A DNA stretch of 64,000 nucleotides from Dendrolimus kikuchii (GCA_019925095.2 CM034412.1:10144001-10208000); one strand, 5' to 3'; shown: positions 27,300 through 38,949, counted from the first letter of the stretch. Notes: generated from the sequence alone by a model not told the origin. Numbers and translations are program-made.

Positions 27300-28420
27300 G
27301 CTTAATGCTAAAATATCCCCTAAATCCTATAAGACTAGAGGGCGTCAGAGGTCATTCCCTAGCTTTTTTTAATATAACAAACACGACTAAAATTTTCAAG
27401 TAACATTTTATTACTAAAACATTAATTTGATCAAATCAGCCAAAAGCTGGCCTTAAGCCGAAATTAATGTTGTAATTTAGAATGATTCAATGACTCACAG
27501 TTTATAAAATAATGACAAACTTTTTGTTATACTTTCCTTTTTTTTATCTCTATTTTATTAGTAATTATTGTGGTGACATTCTATTTTGTTTCTGTTTAAT
27601 ATGACCTCATTTAAATTAAATATACATTTTGTGTAATTTTCGTATTAACTGTAATATTTTTTTGTAATTAACTGTTTGAGCCAATTTTTATTTTATTATG
27701 TAATTTTTTTAGTGGAAACTTGATTGATATATTTATCAATTTTGTGTTTTATATTTAAGAATAGGAATTATAGTATGTTTCCCAACAAATTAAATAAATA
27801 GATATGTTCGTTTCTGTATTTGAATTCGTATAGAAATGAGTTATAAAAAAAAGGGTTTCATAAGTAATTGATTAATTGCTTTTTCGTTTCTTTATTTTGT
27901 TGCAATAAGGTCCAAATCGTGTTATTTGTATTTCTATTAGTTATTTATACATAACAATATTTTAAACACAAAGTCCTTGAATGTACGTCATGATCTAAAT
28001 TAAATAAGTGATAGCAGTTATAACAGTCACGTATGAAACCTTAGCTTAATAATAATTTTCAAATTTAACAATGGTTAATTTCTATCAAAATTGGATAACG
28101 AAAACCAACCGTTTATTTTTGGCATTAAAGCGAAAAAAGATGATGTGTAGCGCCATCTATTTACATAGGATTTAGCTTACCAGCGTTTCGTTTCTTACTG
28201 CGCTATTGTTCGTTTTGGTGTTCTCTTTTAATAATTATGTAGATACAAAACTGGTTATGTGTATAATAGATCAATACAGTTTTACACAATACCCAATTAT
28301 TTGACACATATTACAATAAATTCTAATATAGTACTCATATGAAGAAGCTTCAAAATATCTCGTTATCATCTTACTTGCATAACTTCGTTATGGAAATATT
28401 TTGATTAGAGTTTAAAAAAT
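27300..28420. other. Intergenic AT-rich sequence
   Basis: No gene or strong repeat. Confidence 0.4.
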
Positions 28421-28427
28421 ATAACTA

Positions 28428-28478
28428 TTTTAACGAGTCAAATAGCTTATTAACTAAGAGCTATTTGACTTGTTAAAA
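28428..28478. repeat. Hairpin upstream of CRE/TATA signals
   Basis: The arms ttttaacgagtcaaatagct (28428-28447) and agctatttgacttgttaaaa (28459-28478) pair with one mismatch. The TATTTGAC core recurs twice more at 28536-28552. Confidence 0.8.
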
Positions 28479-28481
28479 TTG

Positions 28482-28607
28482 TGACGTCATAAGCTTGTAT
28501 TCTCATATAAAATCAAGGAGGCCGTGACGTTAGTTTATTTGACTGTCAAATACCCAATTTCGATCGACAGTGTTCGTTTGCTAAATGTGCAGACCGGTTG
28601 CCGACAT
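28482..28607 (+). promoter_or_regulatory. Candidate TATA promoter with perfect CRE and a short first exon
   Basis: A full palindromic CRE (TGACGTCA, 28482-28489) is followed by TATAAAA (28506-28512), a TATTTGACTGTCAAATA palindrome (28536-28552) and, at 28608, a strong donor GTAAGTAAT. The order and spacing fit a cAMP/CREB-responsive TATA promoter with a small 5' exon. No coding exon was found downstream in the window, so function is inference. Confidence 0.3.
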
Positions 28608-28742
28608 GTAAGTAATCTATGTTGTACTTTATTCGCAAGCGGAATTGTTGGCATGGCATTCGTACACTGTCGCGCGCTACTAAAATTGGTCTACTGTACA
28701 GTTACATCGGGAGGAATTATTAGTTGTCTAAAACTGAACTTG

Positions 28743-28906
28743 ATATTATAAATGCGAAAGTTGAAAGGCGGACTGATCTGGATGGAATTTGGCACAGAGA
28801 TTGATTATAGTCTAGAATATTGCACATAGGATACTTTTTATCCCGGAAAAATGTTGGGTTGCCTTGGAGTAACATTAACGCGAGCGAAGCCGCGGGGAAA
28901 ACCTAG
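28743..28906 (+). repeat. Helitron-like repeat fragment
   Basis: It runs from attataaatgcgaaagttg to cgagcgaagccgcggggaaa and ends CCTAG|T, with a short GC hairpin just before the terminus. This is a common lepidopteran repeat layout. Confidence 0.55.
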
Positions 28907-29229
28907 TTTAAAAATATTTTAAGAAATGTTTGTTAGTATTTATATTTAAGTTAACATACTGTGACGTATAGCCTTAAAATTAAGATGGCGCACTATCCTT
29001 TATAATTTGTAAATTGTGATACCAGAAGGAGTAAAGCGATGTAAATTAAGCAAGATTATTCTGTACTTTTATTCTTTGTAGTATAAATATAAGATAATTA
29101 TATTGTAAATTATAAAATTTATTATGACTCGTATTAAACATTTGAAATTATTTTCAATATTTATTTTTTGAAACCTCACTGTGAGAAAACGTTTTACAGT
29201 AGCAGTCAGTATACAAGAAATCAGCACAT

Positions 29230-29567
29230 TTTTTTTTAAGCCGGGGGAAATGCTATTGCTTTGCAAGGGATTAGACCATAGTTGATCATGAAGGCTTTCC
29301 CCTTTGATAAGGGGCAATCCGAACAATAATCAAGCCAGCTTGTGTGGAGACTCAGAGAAGTTGCACGGGCAACACCCACTACCTACTAAAACCACCCTCC
29401 TCCCATGTGCCCCGCGCTTTTTACGTAGGAAAGGCTGAGACTTAGAACGTAGTTACGCCCGGTCCGATCCAGCGCAAAAGTGCCCCGGGAATCGGAACAC
29501 ATTCACTTCGTCAGCGGGGGTGATGAATCCTTTGCTCCCTTGATAGCTAAAGGCCCCCCGAAGCGGT
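29230..29567 (-). mobile_element. 5'-truncated R1-clade LINE 3' end with 15-bp target duplication
   Basis: On the minus strand the insert starts in the 3' UTR (ggggggcctttagct, as at copy A 5423), continues through GCGCTGGATCGG and ends in poly(A). The flanking duplication AAGAAATCAGCACAT is perfect (29215-29229 and 29568-29582). It is the same tail type as 13706-14016, but diverged. Confidence 0.85.
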
Positions 29568-29582
29568 AAGAAATCAGCACAT

Positions 29583-30386
29583 GGTTTAACTTTTGTTTAC
29601 TACACTGATTTTCGGATCTTTCTTCTAAACTAAGATGGCGTAAAAAGAGACTCGGAATCTTAAGGCATTGTGCTGCTACAAACACCTTAGACTGTGTACG
29701 GCAGCGTGACGCTGTACGCGACCGACGAATGCATTGGATAGGTCTTTCTCAGACGCCTGACGCGATGCCCCTACGCTTTGCGCGGTGACCAAACGTGCAC
29801 CGCGCCCGCAGTCCTTGACCATTCTAGCGCAAAAATGTCGCGTGTTTGACATCAATTACTCTGCTTCTGCCATACGTTGTCAGTCACACCGCAAATCATT
29901 AACGCATCCAATAACTCTGTCTGTGATTCTTTCACAAAGAAAAACACGGTACCGATTTCATTGAAACTTGTAATGTTTGTAGTATTAATATCGAGAGTAG
30001 ATATAGAATAGCGCCTGTATAAAAATGTAATATATATTTATAGCGCCTGTATAAAATTAAATGCAATGTAAAATTAATTTGTTAATATTTGCTCACATAA
30101 ATATACTCAGGGTAAACATAAGGAAAGAACGGGATTTAATTAAAGTCCATGAATATATTGACTACATTAAGCGGTCTTATTGCACATGATTCCTTAAGGA
30201 CCGTCGTAAATATTACATTTTATGCGTTTTAATTACAAGAAGTTATTACTTACGTAGATTACAGGGCCGTTGTTTGGTGGTATAAGTGGGACATAAAAGA
30301 AAGTTCACTTGGTAATTTAGCGAGCTACGTCGGTAACCTTGTTTCACTTACTGGTATCCTCTTTTCTGCTTTAATCTAATATTATA
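29583..30386. other. Mostly unannotated; GC-rich patch 29690-29940
   Basis: A patch beginning gtgtacggcagcgtgacgct has higher GC and weak inverted segments (gcattggatagg, acgcatccaata). It may be a decayed DNA transposon. Otherwise nothing. Confidence 0.35.
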
Positions 30387-31012
30387 GTAATAACAGCCCA
30401 TAAACGTTCCACGGCTGGGCTCGGGCCTCTCTTGCTATAAGGGAACGGATATATCTGCCACGCTTGTTTAAGGCGTCTTGGCAGGTTTGACACATGGGTT
30501 ATCTCGATGTGCATTGTGCAGGTTTCATCACGATGTTGTCCTTCACTATTCTTCGCACGTAGTAATTGTAACAATATGCGAGTTTTTGGCGGGAACTGAA
30601 AGGAGATGTTGTGCTGTGCAGGTTTATTTTCTAAAAATGTGTAAAATTACTCTAAAATAAACAATAGTTGTAGGATATTGATAGTTTTTGAGTGGTAATT
30701 ATGTGTTTTGTGAGAAACGTGAACTGTATAGTCAAATGTGGCCTTTCGAGGTGTCACAAGAACTCCGTTGAATGGCACTAGCTGATTACCTACAGTTCAG
30801 CTGTGCTACACATAGGCTTAAGGAAATGCAGAAACTATATTGTAAACTAAGATCTGGCTTAAAGGCCTAGCTGCCAAGCCATAAACTTAAATAAAATTGT
30901 GACAATATGCACATCGGATCGGAAAACTGCGTAAGTGGCGCATGTTTTCGCATGCAAGTGGCGATTGGAACATGCGTCCTTTAAGTTTGGGACGCGTTTA
31001 AGCTACTACTTT
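30387..31012 (-). repeat. tRNA-derived SINE (S3), split by an S1 insertion
   Basis: The left part (aataacagcccataaacgtt ... gcaggtttcatcacgatgtt ... gtaattgtaacaatatgc) and the right part (atgcacatcggatcggaaaa ... gtttgggacgcg) form the layout of a widespread lepidopteran tRNA-like SINE read in reverse. Its middle is interrupted at 30580-30895. Confidence 0.6.
30580..30895 (+). mobile_element. SINE-like family S1, copy 1, complete
   Basis: The 316-bp unit begins gagtttttggcgggaactga and ends aaacttaaataaa, flanked by a 15-bp duplication ATTGTRACAATATGC (30565-30579 and 30896-30910, one mismatch). Two other copies (38341 and 43062) begin at the same 5' base region. I see no tRNA, 5S or 7SL-like promoter in it. 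Confidence 0.8.
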
Positions 31013-31209
31013 TTAGTCTAATATTAATATATTATAGTTATATATTTAATAACTTTAATTTATTTACAGGAGAATTCCTAAGTAGGTCTCTACGATCATA
31101 TTTGAGACTGTAAGATAAGGAAAGTATTCTCAAAGGAATATTGATGCCGATTTTGATGAAAGTGTTTAAATTGTAATTTACATTTTTGAAAAACAAATTA
31201 CCTTAGGAA

Positions 31210-31345
31210 TTGAATTTACCTGCGGCGCGGCTGCGGTCAGGGGAAGCTATTAGCCGTCACCCGCATCCAAAGCCGCCGAGTAGGGGGTGTGTCGGTAACC
31301 CGTGCGGCCCTCTCAATCCCGAGTCAGGTGTGTAGTGGAACACTT
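31210..31345. repeat. GC-rich block of unknown origin
   Basis: The sequence gcggcgcggctgcggtcagg to gagtcaggtgtgtagtgg is GC-rich, without a frame or a second copy in the window. It may be a retroelement 3' UTR piece. Confidence 0.35.
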
Positions 31346-31436
31346 ACGAGCCAATAGATGGCGCTGTGCCATAAATAATGTCGCAAACGTTTCCCGAAAT
31401 ATACAAGGAATATATACAAATTTTCAACTATAACAG

Positions 31437-31748
31437 ATGGGGCCTAGGTCTGCGAGGAACAATATTAGCCTCGCTGGAAGATTTTCCTTTGAGACGAAGG
31501 AGCATTCCATCTCGCTCCTCCACCCTGTACGGGGCACCTCCTTTAGGAGAGGCCTGCCCGATGGGGTGGGCCCACGCCAACTGGGTTCGTGGAAGAAAAG
31601 CTTAAACACAACCCGTGGTCCCGGCACGTAACGTCAGGTGGCACCAAGGGGTTTTAGTGGGTATTCCGGTCCATCTGGCCGGTGAGTCCCACACTCCTCC
31701 GCCGAAGTCTCCCCGGTCCTCAAATGGTTTTCTCCTTGTAAAAAAAAG
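31437..31748 (+). mobile_element. LINE 3'-UTR fragment with GGTTTTAGTGGGTA motif
   Basis: The GC-rich segment ends ggttttctccttgt plus an A-run at 31740-31748 and carries AAGGGGTTTTAGTGGGTATT at 31647. It shares only that motif with the R1-type tails, so it is a different family with a common 3' signal. The 5' boundary is approximate. Confidence 0.55.
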
Positions 31749-31759
31749 TTAGGAATTCA

Positions 31760-32425
31760 AAAGACTGATTTTGAAAAATAAAACACATAAATAAAGTAAA
31801 AAGCCTTCATTTCTACTATTACAGATATTATAAAAATGATAAATACTTTTTTTTTATATCAAATAATCAAATAATGGAAGTCGCCTCTGCGGTGTAGGCC
31901 TGCCCCAATATTTTCTAATTTTCCTTGTCTCCAGCTGTTCTTCTCCACTTTTTTGCACTTCTATTTGCAAAAGTATCTTACCATCTCTTTCTGGGCCTTC
32001 CTCTTTTTCTCTTCTCATCCCTGGGTACCCGATCACAGATTTTCTTTGTCCATCTCTTGCTTATTTGTATGTCCTGCCCATTTCCATTTTAAAGATCTTA
32101 CTCTTTTAGTGACGTCTGTTATTCTAGTTAGTTTTCTTATAGTTTTCTTTTGAACTTTGTCTTAAAGTTTTATGCCTAACATACTCCTCTCCCTTTTTCT
32201 TTGATTTACTGATAATTTTTCTTCGTTCTTTTTCCTTAAGCCCCAGGTCTGGAAACAAAACACATTCTGTATTATTAAACCAAATTATTTACTTAGTTTG
32301 TATAGATCAATTCCGGTGAAGGAATGTCTAACTAAGGGAGAAGAAGAGAGGAGAGAGAGAGAGGGAGATAGAGAGTAAGATTTAAAAAAACGTTCCAGTA
32401 GGTTTTAGACATTATTTGCCCCTTG
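31760..32425. other. Unannotated, pyrimidine-rich
   Basis: C/T-rich low-complexity sequence and a GAGA-rich run near 32340-32375. No gene. Confidence 0.4.
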
Positions 32426-32758
32426 GGGAATATCCGTGCAGGAACGGAGAAAGAATACAATTTCCTGCGGCCGGGCGGCCTGTCGTAAGAGGCGACTTAA
32501 CAACCCACAGCCAGGTGGTAGGGCATTTGCCCGACTGGATGGCTACCACCCCTGGTCTAAAGTATGTCGCCAAACAGCATTGAGTTGTGTTCCGGCATTA
32601 GTGACCAGGTTCCAGTCTCCCTTAAGAGAGCAGCAGCGCATTTGTAGCACCTTTGGTGTTGTAAATGTCCATAGGCGATGGTAACCGCTTTCCATCAAGT
32701 GGGCCGTTTGCCTGTCTGCTGAACTCCTGCAATAAAAAAAAAAAAAAAAAAAAAAAAA
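32426..32758 (+). mobile_element. S2 SINE-like repeat, complete copy with poly(A)
   Basis: It begins TCCGTGCAGGAACGGAG, runs through gcggccgggcggcctgtcg and gtgttccggcattagtgacc, and ends ctgctgaactcctgc plus aat and ~26 A. Several other copies in the window start at the same 5' sequence, which argues for a SINE-type unit, not random LINE truncations. Confidence 0.75.
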
Positions 32759-33180
32759 GGAGTTCCCACTCCCCTACATGTGCTTTTGAGATCGGGGTGC
32801 GGCGTGTTCTGCGCGCTCACCTTTCCTCCTGTGGGACGAGTTACAAACCGCCCCACGCCGGACTAGACATGGAAGATGCCGGGGGATGAAAGTAGTCCGC
32901 CAGCAGTGGAAGTGGCCTTGCGAGCCGCCGCCTGCCAGGGCTAGCGGAGAGGCTAGTTCATGTACCCGTAGCCCTGGCATAAGCCGCAGGACGGAACACC
33001 CAGGGGTTTTAGTGGGTATCCCTAACTGGAGAGTGGCAATAGCATGGCACCAGTTTTCACTGGGCATGCTAGTGCCACCCCCGATCTGGCGAATCCTACA
33101 TATGAGTCGTGAACTACCCCCCAAGCTTCTGTGCTGTCGCGGCTTATGGTCCACAATCGGATTTCCCTAGGATAAAAAAA
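32759..33180 (+). mobile_element. LINE 3' end, same family as 24702-24960
   Basis: About 420 bases end in an A-run. The 3' 240 bases match the 24.7-kb insert, including CCCAGGGGTTTTAGTGGGTA at 33000. It extends further 5' than that copy. The left boundary touches the S2 poly(A). Confidence 0.65.
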
Positions 33181-33428
33181 TGTTTCCAGATATCATAATA
33201 TTTACAGTCACTTTATTTAATTAATATTGTTCCATTTGTAGATTTTAATTGCGTATTTTAATTACAAGGTATGTTTCCTTGTACGTACAGGATGTGGATA
33301 ATATCATCCAATCAACTAATACTTGCTCGATGAAGGTCAGCGATGGTCGTTGACATTCTTATTATTGCTATTATCCCATCATATACACACAAGCATTGTT
33401 TCAGTTGATCTTGAAAAATAATAATAAT

Positions 33429-33700
33429 CGACAGAAAAACACACACATTGTGCGTACAATGTTTATGTTGTATGTACTATGTGTATGTGTTGTATATACA
33501 ATGCGTGTGTTTGTCTGCGAATAACCAAATACTTGGGGATATCCCTAAGCTAAGCAAGCTAAGCTTGTTTTATGGATAATATAAAAGGGATCACTCTTGT
33601 CCCAAAGCCAGACACCCAGATCACAGTAAATAACAAAGTTCGTTTACGAAATTTACAATGCTAGGATCGAACCCGGAGTCTCTGCGTTGCAGTGAGGCAG
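33429..33700 (-). repeat. Repeat family J with tRNA-like B-box
   Basis: Inverted gacagaaaaacacacac and gtgtgtttgtctgcg segments are followed by a part shared with 57578-57700 (ccctaagctaagcaag, cccagatcacagtaaataac). On the minus strand CCGGGTTCGATCC resembles a pol III B box, suggesting a tRNA-derived SINE. Confidence 0.5.
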
Positions 33701-34259
33701 GGCGGCAGAGGCCTGAAAAAAGAATTCACTACTCCCTATCAAAATACTCCAGCCTACTCAGTTTTATACCAATTTTGATTACTTGGTTTAGTTTTTATAA
33801 GGTTTTTGAATGGATACAATAGTTTTAGCGATTCCGATAAACTCTTACAAAATTAAATACACTGAAAATCCATGCCCGTACAAGGGGAGCTAGTGGGATT
33901 CACCCATTGAGAATCTGTATATGAAGATTTTCTCACGAAGTTTTCTCCTATCGTCAGAAACGTACTACTACCTACTGGGCCCAAACTAGGCGAAGCCTGT
34001 ATTTTGAAGTACAATGCCGATGTTTATAGCTACAGCGGGCAGACGTGTGTGTGAGTGTGTGTCGGTCTGTGTGTACGCATTTTCGTATCACACTATTCAA
34101 ACGGTGATTTTTAGCACATTTTCAGTATCGTCGTAAGTTAGACTGCTTAGCCATGCCTGAATCAGTTTTTTAGCCTCTTTGATAGACTTATTTTTGATGT
34201 CACAGAATTTAACCACCACGTTATAAATGTGTATACTAACGGAAAGGACTCTCAGTTGG

Positions 34260-34300
34260 CATTAATTAATTAAACATGGACCATGTTTAATTAATTAATG
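34260..34300. repeat. Near-perfect 20-bp palindrome
   Basis: The arms CATTAATTAATTAAACATGG and their complement are separated by a single A. Confidence 0.9.
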
Positions 34301-34439
34301 TTACGTTATATTTAATTAATTAAGCAGTTAGTGGACTTGCCAAACTGCCCATAAGGACTTAATCGCCAAACTTTATGCATAGTTACTGTTGTAATTCAGT
34401 TAAATAAGTTATTGACTAATATCCGGATCATATATCTGG

Positions 34440-34790
34440 TTGTTATGTGGTTGTATCTTTTTCACAGTTATAGTTCTATTTAGTTTCATTTATTTTTCTA
34501 CGTGAAGAGTACCTCCTTTTATTTTTCAAAATTATTATTTTCACATTTCAATAAGCATTTTATAACATATTGTGTACTTATATTGTTTTAAATAACTAAA
34601 TATACATATATCTATTGTCTATTCTTTGTTTGCAGTTAGACATAAATATTTAAATTTTTGTTACTTTTTTTTCTTCTGTGAAGATGATGTTACTGCTTGG
34701 CACTAACGGAAGATCAGCGTTGGTTGTCATCAACCAGCGTTTTCTGAGTTAGGGCCTGTTTAAAGTTAATTAACCTTTGGCTTTTGTTAA
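34440..34790 (+). repeat. Dispersed repeat family G (opposite orientation to 54640-55135)
   Basis: Shared landmarks are ttcacagttatagttctatt, tattgtctattctttgttt, cactaacggaagatcagcg and gttggttgtcatcaaccagc. Class unknown. Confidence 0.6.
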
Positions 34791-34904
34791 CGAATATATA
34801 ATTTCCATTTTAAATAACTGTAATTTGACATAAGGTCCATATAAGTAATGTTAAAATTCAATCGATGGTAAGGTGAGTGAATGAACAGTATGATATAGAC
34901 ACCG

Positions 34905-35080
34905 GCCATAATAATAACAGCCCATAAACGTCCCACAGCTGAGCTAGGGTATCACATTTCATAGCGGAACGGACAGTATACCCGCCACGCTTATCCAAGG
35001 CATTAGATACATCGGCTATAGTTCCCGGCACGAAGCTTGAGCGGTCGGCGCAACAGTAGGGATCGCTACGCATTGATCGT
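34905..35080 (-). repeat. tRNA-derived SINE (S3) fragment
   Basis: The start aataacagcccataaacgtc then cccacagctgag matches the 30.39-kb copy. It is truncated. Confidence 0.5.
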
Positions 35081-35345
35081 AGCCATTGTAATTAGGGTTG
35101 CCAACCGTACTATAATACATAGTATCGTACTATATTTTAGCTAATTGTACTATATATTATAGAAAAATTATATAGTACGAAACGTACCTACTGTTTTTTG
35201 TTGTTGTCCAGATATTTACGATTATTTTAAAAATAATAAATCTTTGCTGGCGAAAGCAAAAAGTAGTAATAAATACACATGGAAAATGCAATAATGAAAT
35301 AAATAAAATATATAATATAATTTATATTATATATATAAATATTTT

Positions 35346-35660
35346 TATCCGTGCAGGAACGGAGAAAGAATACAATTTCCTGCGGCCGGGCGGCCTGTCG
35401 TAAGAGGCGACTTAATAACCAGCCAGGTGGTAGGGCATTTGCCCGACTGGATGGCTACCACCCCTGATCTAAAGTATGTCGCCATAACAACCTTGAGTTG
35501 TGTTCCGGCATTAGTGACCAGGTTCCAGTTTTCCTTAAGAGAGCAACAGCGCATTTGTAGCAACTGTGCTGTTGCAAATGTCCATAGGCGATGGTAATCG
35601 CTTTCCATCAAGTGGGCCGTCTGCGTGTCTGCTGATCTCCTGCATTAAAAAAAATATAAT
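35346..35660 (+). mobile_element. S2 SINE-like repeat, complete copy
   Basis: It begins TCCGTGCAGGAACGGAG at 35350 and ends gctgatctcctgcattaaaaaaaa. A few bases are deleted after ttaataacc. Confidence 0.7.
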
Positions 35661-35879
35661 AACGAATGAAAAATAAATGTGTACCCTTTTCAAAAGTACT
35701 ATATTTTTACAGCTTAAAAATATTATATTTTCTTCAAGAAAAGGTGGCAACCCAAAATTTTATGAGAATTATCGACATACCGACAATATTATGTTTTTGT
35801 ATCTTTATTCGAAAGGGACAATAATAACTCATATTTCGAAAAAGGATCGTTTCACTTTTCGTAGGAAAAAGTGACCGCT

Positions 35880-36080
35880 CAAGAGTCGTGCCGGAAACTA
35901 TATCTCGATGAGGTTTCATCAGGATGTTATCTTTAACCGCCAGCACGTGGCAATCATAACAATATGCACATTCGGTCAGAAAACTATCTAAGCGGTGCAT
36001 GATTTCCGGTCAGGATTCAAAATCGCTCCCTTTCAGTTTGGGACGCGTGCGCTAACCACTAAGCTGTCACCGCTTAGGGA
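35880..36080 (-). repeat. tRNA-derived SINE (S3) fragment with A-box-like region
   Basis: On the minus strand agcggtgacagcttagtggt followed by tagcgcacg resembles the 5' end of a tRNA; further in, gaggtttcatcaggatgtta is the body of the same SINE. Confidence 0.55.
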
Positions 36081-36200
36081 TCGTCCATAAATTACGTCCA
36101 CCTTAAGGGGGAGGGAGGGGTTGACGAATTGTGACGTTGTGTGACAAGGGGAGGTCCTAAATTTCGTGATGACACTTTCTAAATGCTAATATCTTATCTT

Positions 36201-36892
36201 ATCTATACTATGATATTATAAAGCTGAAGAGTTTGTTTGTTTGTTTGTTTAAACGCGCTAATCTCAGGAACCGCTGGGCCGATTTGAAAAATTCTTTCAG
36301 TGTTGAACAGTACATTTATCGAGGAAGGCTATAGGCTATATTATATTTAAAAAAAATTGGGATCCTTACTAAAAGTCCAATAATGTAACCCGAGGTGTAA
36401 AAAAATGACCCGAAAAAATCCTTACACGGCGTGCGCTGCGAAAACTATTGATTATAGAACAAAACAATGTACTACCACTTTGCATAACATATAATTGTCT
36501 ACAAAAAATATCGCGTAACCATATGTCTAACCATTGTAGTTATCTCACAAGTGTTTTCTTTTATTTTTTTAAATAATTAAAATGGCGTCGCTTCAAAAAC
36601 TCTTTATTTTGTACCTTGGTTTTAATCCTTATCAAAATAAATTACTCCATATTCAAGACGAATTCAATACCTTTCATTCAAAAGATATCGCAATATTTAA
36701 AATGTAAGTATTAGTGTTGTAGCCAATTTATATTAATATTGTTTGATTGATAGCCCATTTATCGAGGAAGGCTATAGGCTATATATCATCACGCTAAGAC
36801 CAATAGGAGCTGAGCACCAATGAAGAATGTTTCAAAATCGGGGGGTTTTGAAAACAAATTCCACGCGGACGACCTCGCGGGCACAGTTAGTC
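36201..36892 (+). mobile_element. Helitron-like non-autonomous element
   Basis: The 5' end is A|TCTATACTATGA...aaagctgaagagtttg; the 3' end is tccacgcggacgacctcgcg then ggcacagttag. The terminal CTAG is decayed. Ends match 42123-42750, while the middle (36360-36740) does not. Confidence 0.6.
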
Positions 36893-36999
36893 TAATATAT
36901 TTAAGCTAATTACGGAATTGCTGTTTTAGTTTAATAAATTCTTGATGTAAAATTGCAAATTATGTGATGTTACACTAGGTAGGGAGGAGTTTTACGAAC

Positions 37000-37525
37000 G
37001 TGACCAGCTGTGACAAGGACGCGCGAGGGGTCAAGAAATCATGAAATTCGTGTGACGTAGTTTGTGGTTGGCCCCTTAACCGGCCATTAGTGGATGTTTC
37101 TCCAAACGATGACAAGGACTTATTCGGAAATTAATACAAACGTAAATCAGGCCATAAAATTTGACACCGCCTCTACATTGACACAAATTAAAATTAATGG
37201 ACCGATCTGTCTCTGAGTGCGCCTGTTTATAATGATTTATTATTTTCTTCTGTTTCTGTTTTCTCCAGAAATGGTGATACCTATAACCGTAATTTCAACG
37301 ATATTGATCCTTTTTTGGGAACAAAGACTATATATTCTTGAGAAAGGTATTACAGAGTCTCCTTGATAAAGACTGTTGATATCTGTGTACCTATGACATA
37401 TACAAATTTTTATGTTTTATTAATAAACTAATTTGTCTATATATGTTATTGTGTATCACGAATATATAATATTATATTGTTTAGCTTATTAATAAGTATT
37501 ATTATATATATTACACATTAAATAT
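37000..37525. other. Intergenic sequence
   Basis: No gene or clear repeat. Confidence 0.4.
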
Positions 37526-37529
37526 ATAT

Positions 37530-37990
37530 TGTTACGAGTTGCATGACTCGAATTAAAATGCCGTTGGAATTATTATAGAGTTTATTAGAACTATACAAAC
37601 ACGTATAACACAGGTACAAGTATAACTGAACACAACCAGTCCAAACGGAATGCATGATTCAATAACACGCGCAATGTCCGTCACTAAATAGATTACCGAA
37701 TGTACACAAGTCTTGCTTCGCTCGTGGTTATCGCTTGACTGCCGATCTCTCCATTGGGCCATTACTTCGTACTGGACAGATACAATATGTCTGCCCGACC
37801 GCATGTCCGAATTTCTGAGAATCAGTCGGACACACCTGCCTAATGACTGCCATAAAAGATTAAAATACACAATGGGCTGTTTTATAAACACAAAGTAAAC
37901 AAAAGAAGTCCAAATGCCGGAAGGTAATAAAGTTTTTTTTTTACGGTATGCAGGTGTGAATCCACTTTTGTCGGCATGTAGGTCGTAAAA
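37530..37990 (-). mobile_element. Solo LTR (minus strand)
   Basis: The 461-bp unit starts TGTTACGAGTTGCATGACTC and ends gtaggtcgtaaaa, a decayed version of the expected TCGTAACA end. It is flanked by ATAT on both sides (37526-37529 and 37991-37994). It is the inverted counterpart of 62342-62760. No internal retroelement genes are next to it. Confidence 0.8.
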
Positions 37991-38340
37991 ATATGATTAG
38001 ATTTACGCATGTCGTGGTTTTCAGTAATTGAAGGAGCATATTGATTTATTTAAGGTTATGTATATTTTACAAATCTGTAATGTGTATCCTTTGTTGGAGA
38101 TTCTAATAAAATAAAATAAAAAAATATTTTACCTTGTAACATTTATATCTAGTGGCATGCATAGTTATGATGTCTAGTATTCATTCGACACTATCTGTTG
38201 ATAACGTCAATATAACACGGTCAAAGACAGATTAAAGCAGTCAAAAACAATGAGCATCTCATTTCAAAATCTTATCTTTTATCACAGTAATGTCTTTTGA
38301 GTGTAAACTTGTTACGTAAGTTTCTACTTTCATTTGAATT

Positions 38341-38857
38341 ATTTTATTTTATTTAGGTTTATGGCTTGGCAGCTAGACCTTTAAGCCAGATCTTAGATTA
38401 GAATAGTTTCTTCATTTTCTTAGGCCTATGTGTAACACAGCTGAACTGTAGGTTATCAGCCGATGCCATTCAACGGAGTTCTTGTGACAACTCGAAAGGC
38501 CACATTTGACTATACAGTTCACATTTCTCACAAAAACACATAAATTACTACTCAAAAACTATCAATATCCTACAACTATTGTTCATTTTAGAGTAATTTT
38601 ACACATAATAAAGCTATGTTTTAACGGTTTTAAGCGCGGTAATTTTATTAGATTTTGGTTTTTCCGACGTTGGTTGGTTGGCCGAAACGTGGGAAAAACT
38701 AAAATCAAATAAAATTACCGCGCTTAAAACCGTTAAAACATAGTTTTATTATGTATACAAGTCGCTAAAACTTTAGAAAATATTATAATTTTACACCTTT
38801 TTAGAAAATAAAACTGCACAGCACAACGTCTCGTTTCAGTTCCCGCCAAAAACTCTC
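38341..38857 (-). mobile_element. SINE-like family S1, copy 2, interrupted by a MITE
   Basis: A minus-strand S1 copy flanked by the perfect 15-bp duplication ACTTTCATTTGAATT (38326-38340 and 38858-38872). A 181-bp fold-back element sits inside at 38605-38785. Confidence 0.8.
38605..38785. mobile_element. Fold-back MITE inserted in S1, 11-bp target duplication
   Basis: Arms of about 60 bases (attaataaagctatg-type start, then ttttaacggttttaagcgcg) are inverted around a short centre. TAATTTTACAC occurs on both sides (38594-38604 and 38786-38796). S1 copies at 30.6 and 43.2 kb show the uninterrupted site. A relative lies at 41034-41260. Confidence 0.75.
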
Positions 38858-38949
38858 ACTTTCATTTGAATTCAAATTATAAAGCCAATATTAGACAGTT
38901 CATTTATGTATTTCAATTTGGATGAATCAACCAAAGTGATCGATATACA

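Noticed and set aside
28524..28751. 75-codon frame downstream of the CRE/TATA block
   Set aside because: No in-frame ATG at the start, it crosses the good donor at 28608 and runs into a Helitron-like repeat; unlikely to be the product of that promoter.
33640..33700. tRNA gene suggested by CCGGGTTCGATCC on the minus strand
   Set aside because: No cloverleaf with acceptor and anticodon stems could be built; it is a B-box-like piece of a SINE.
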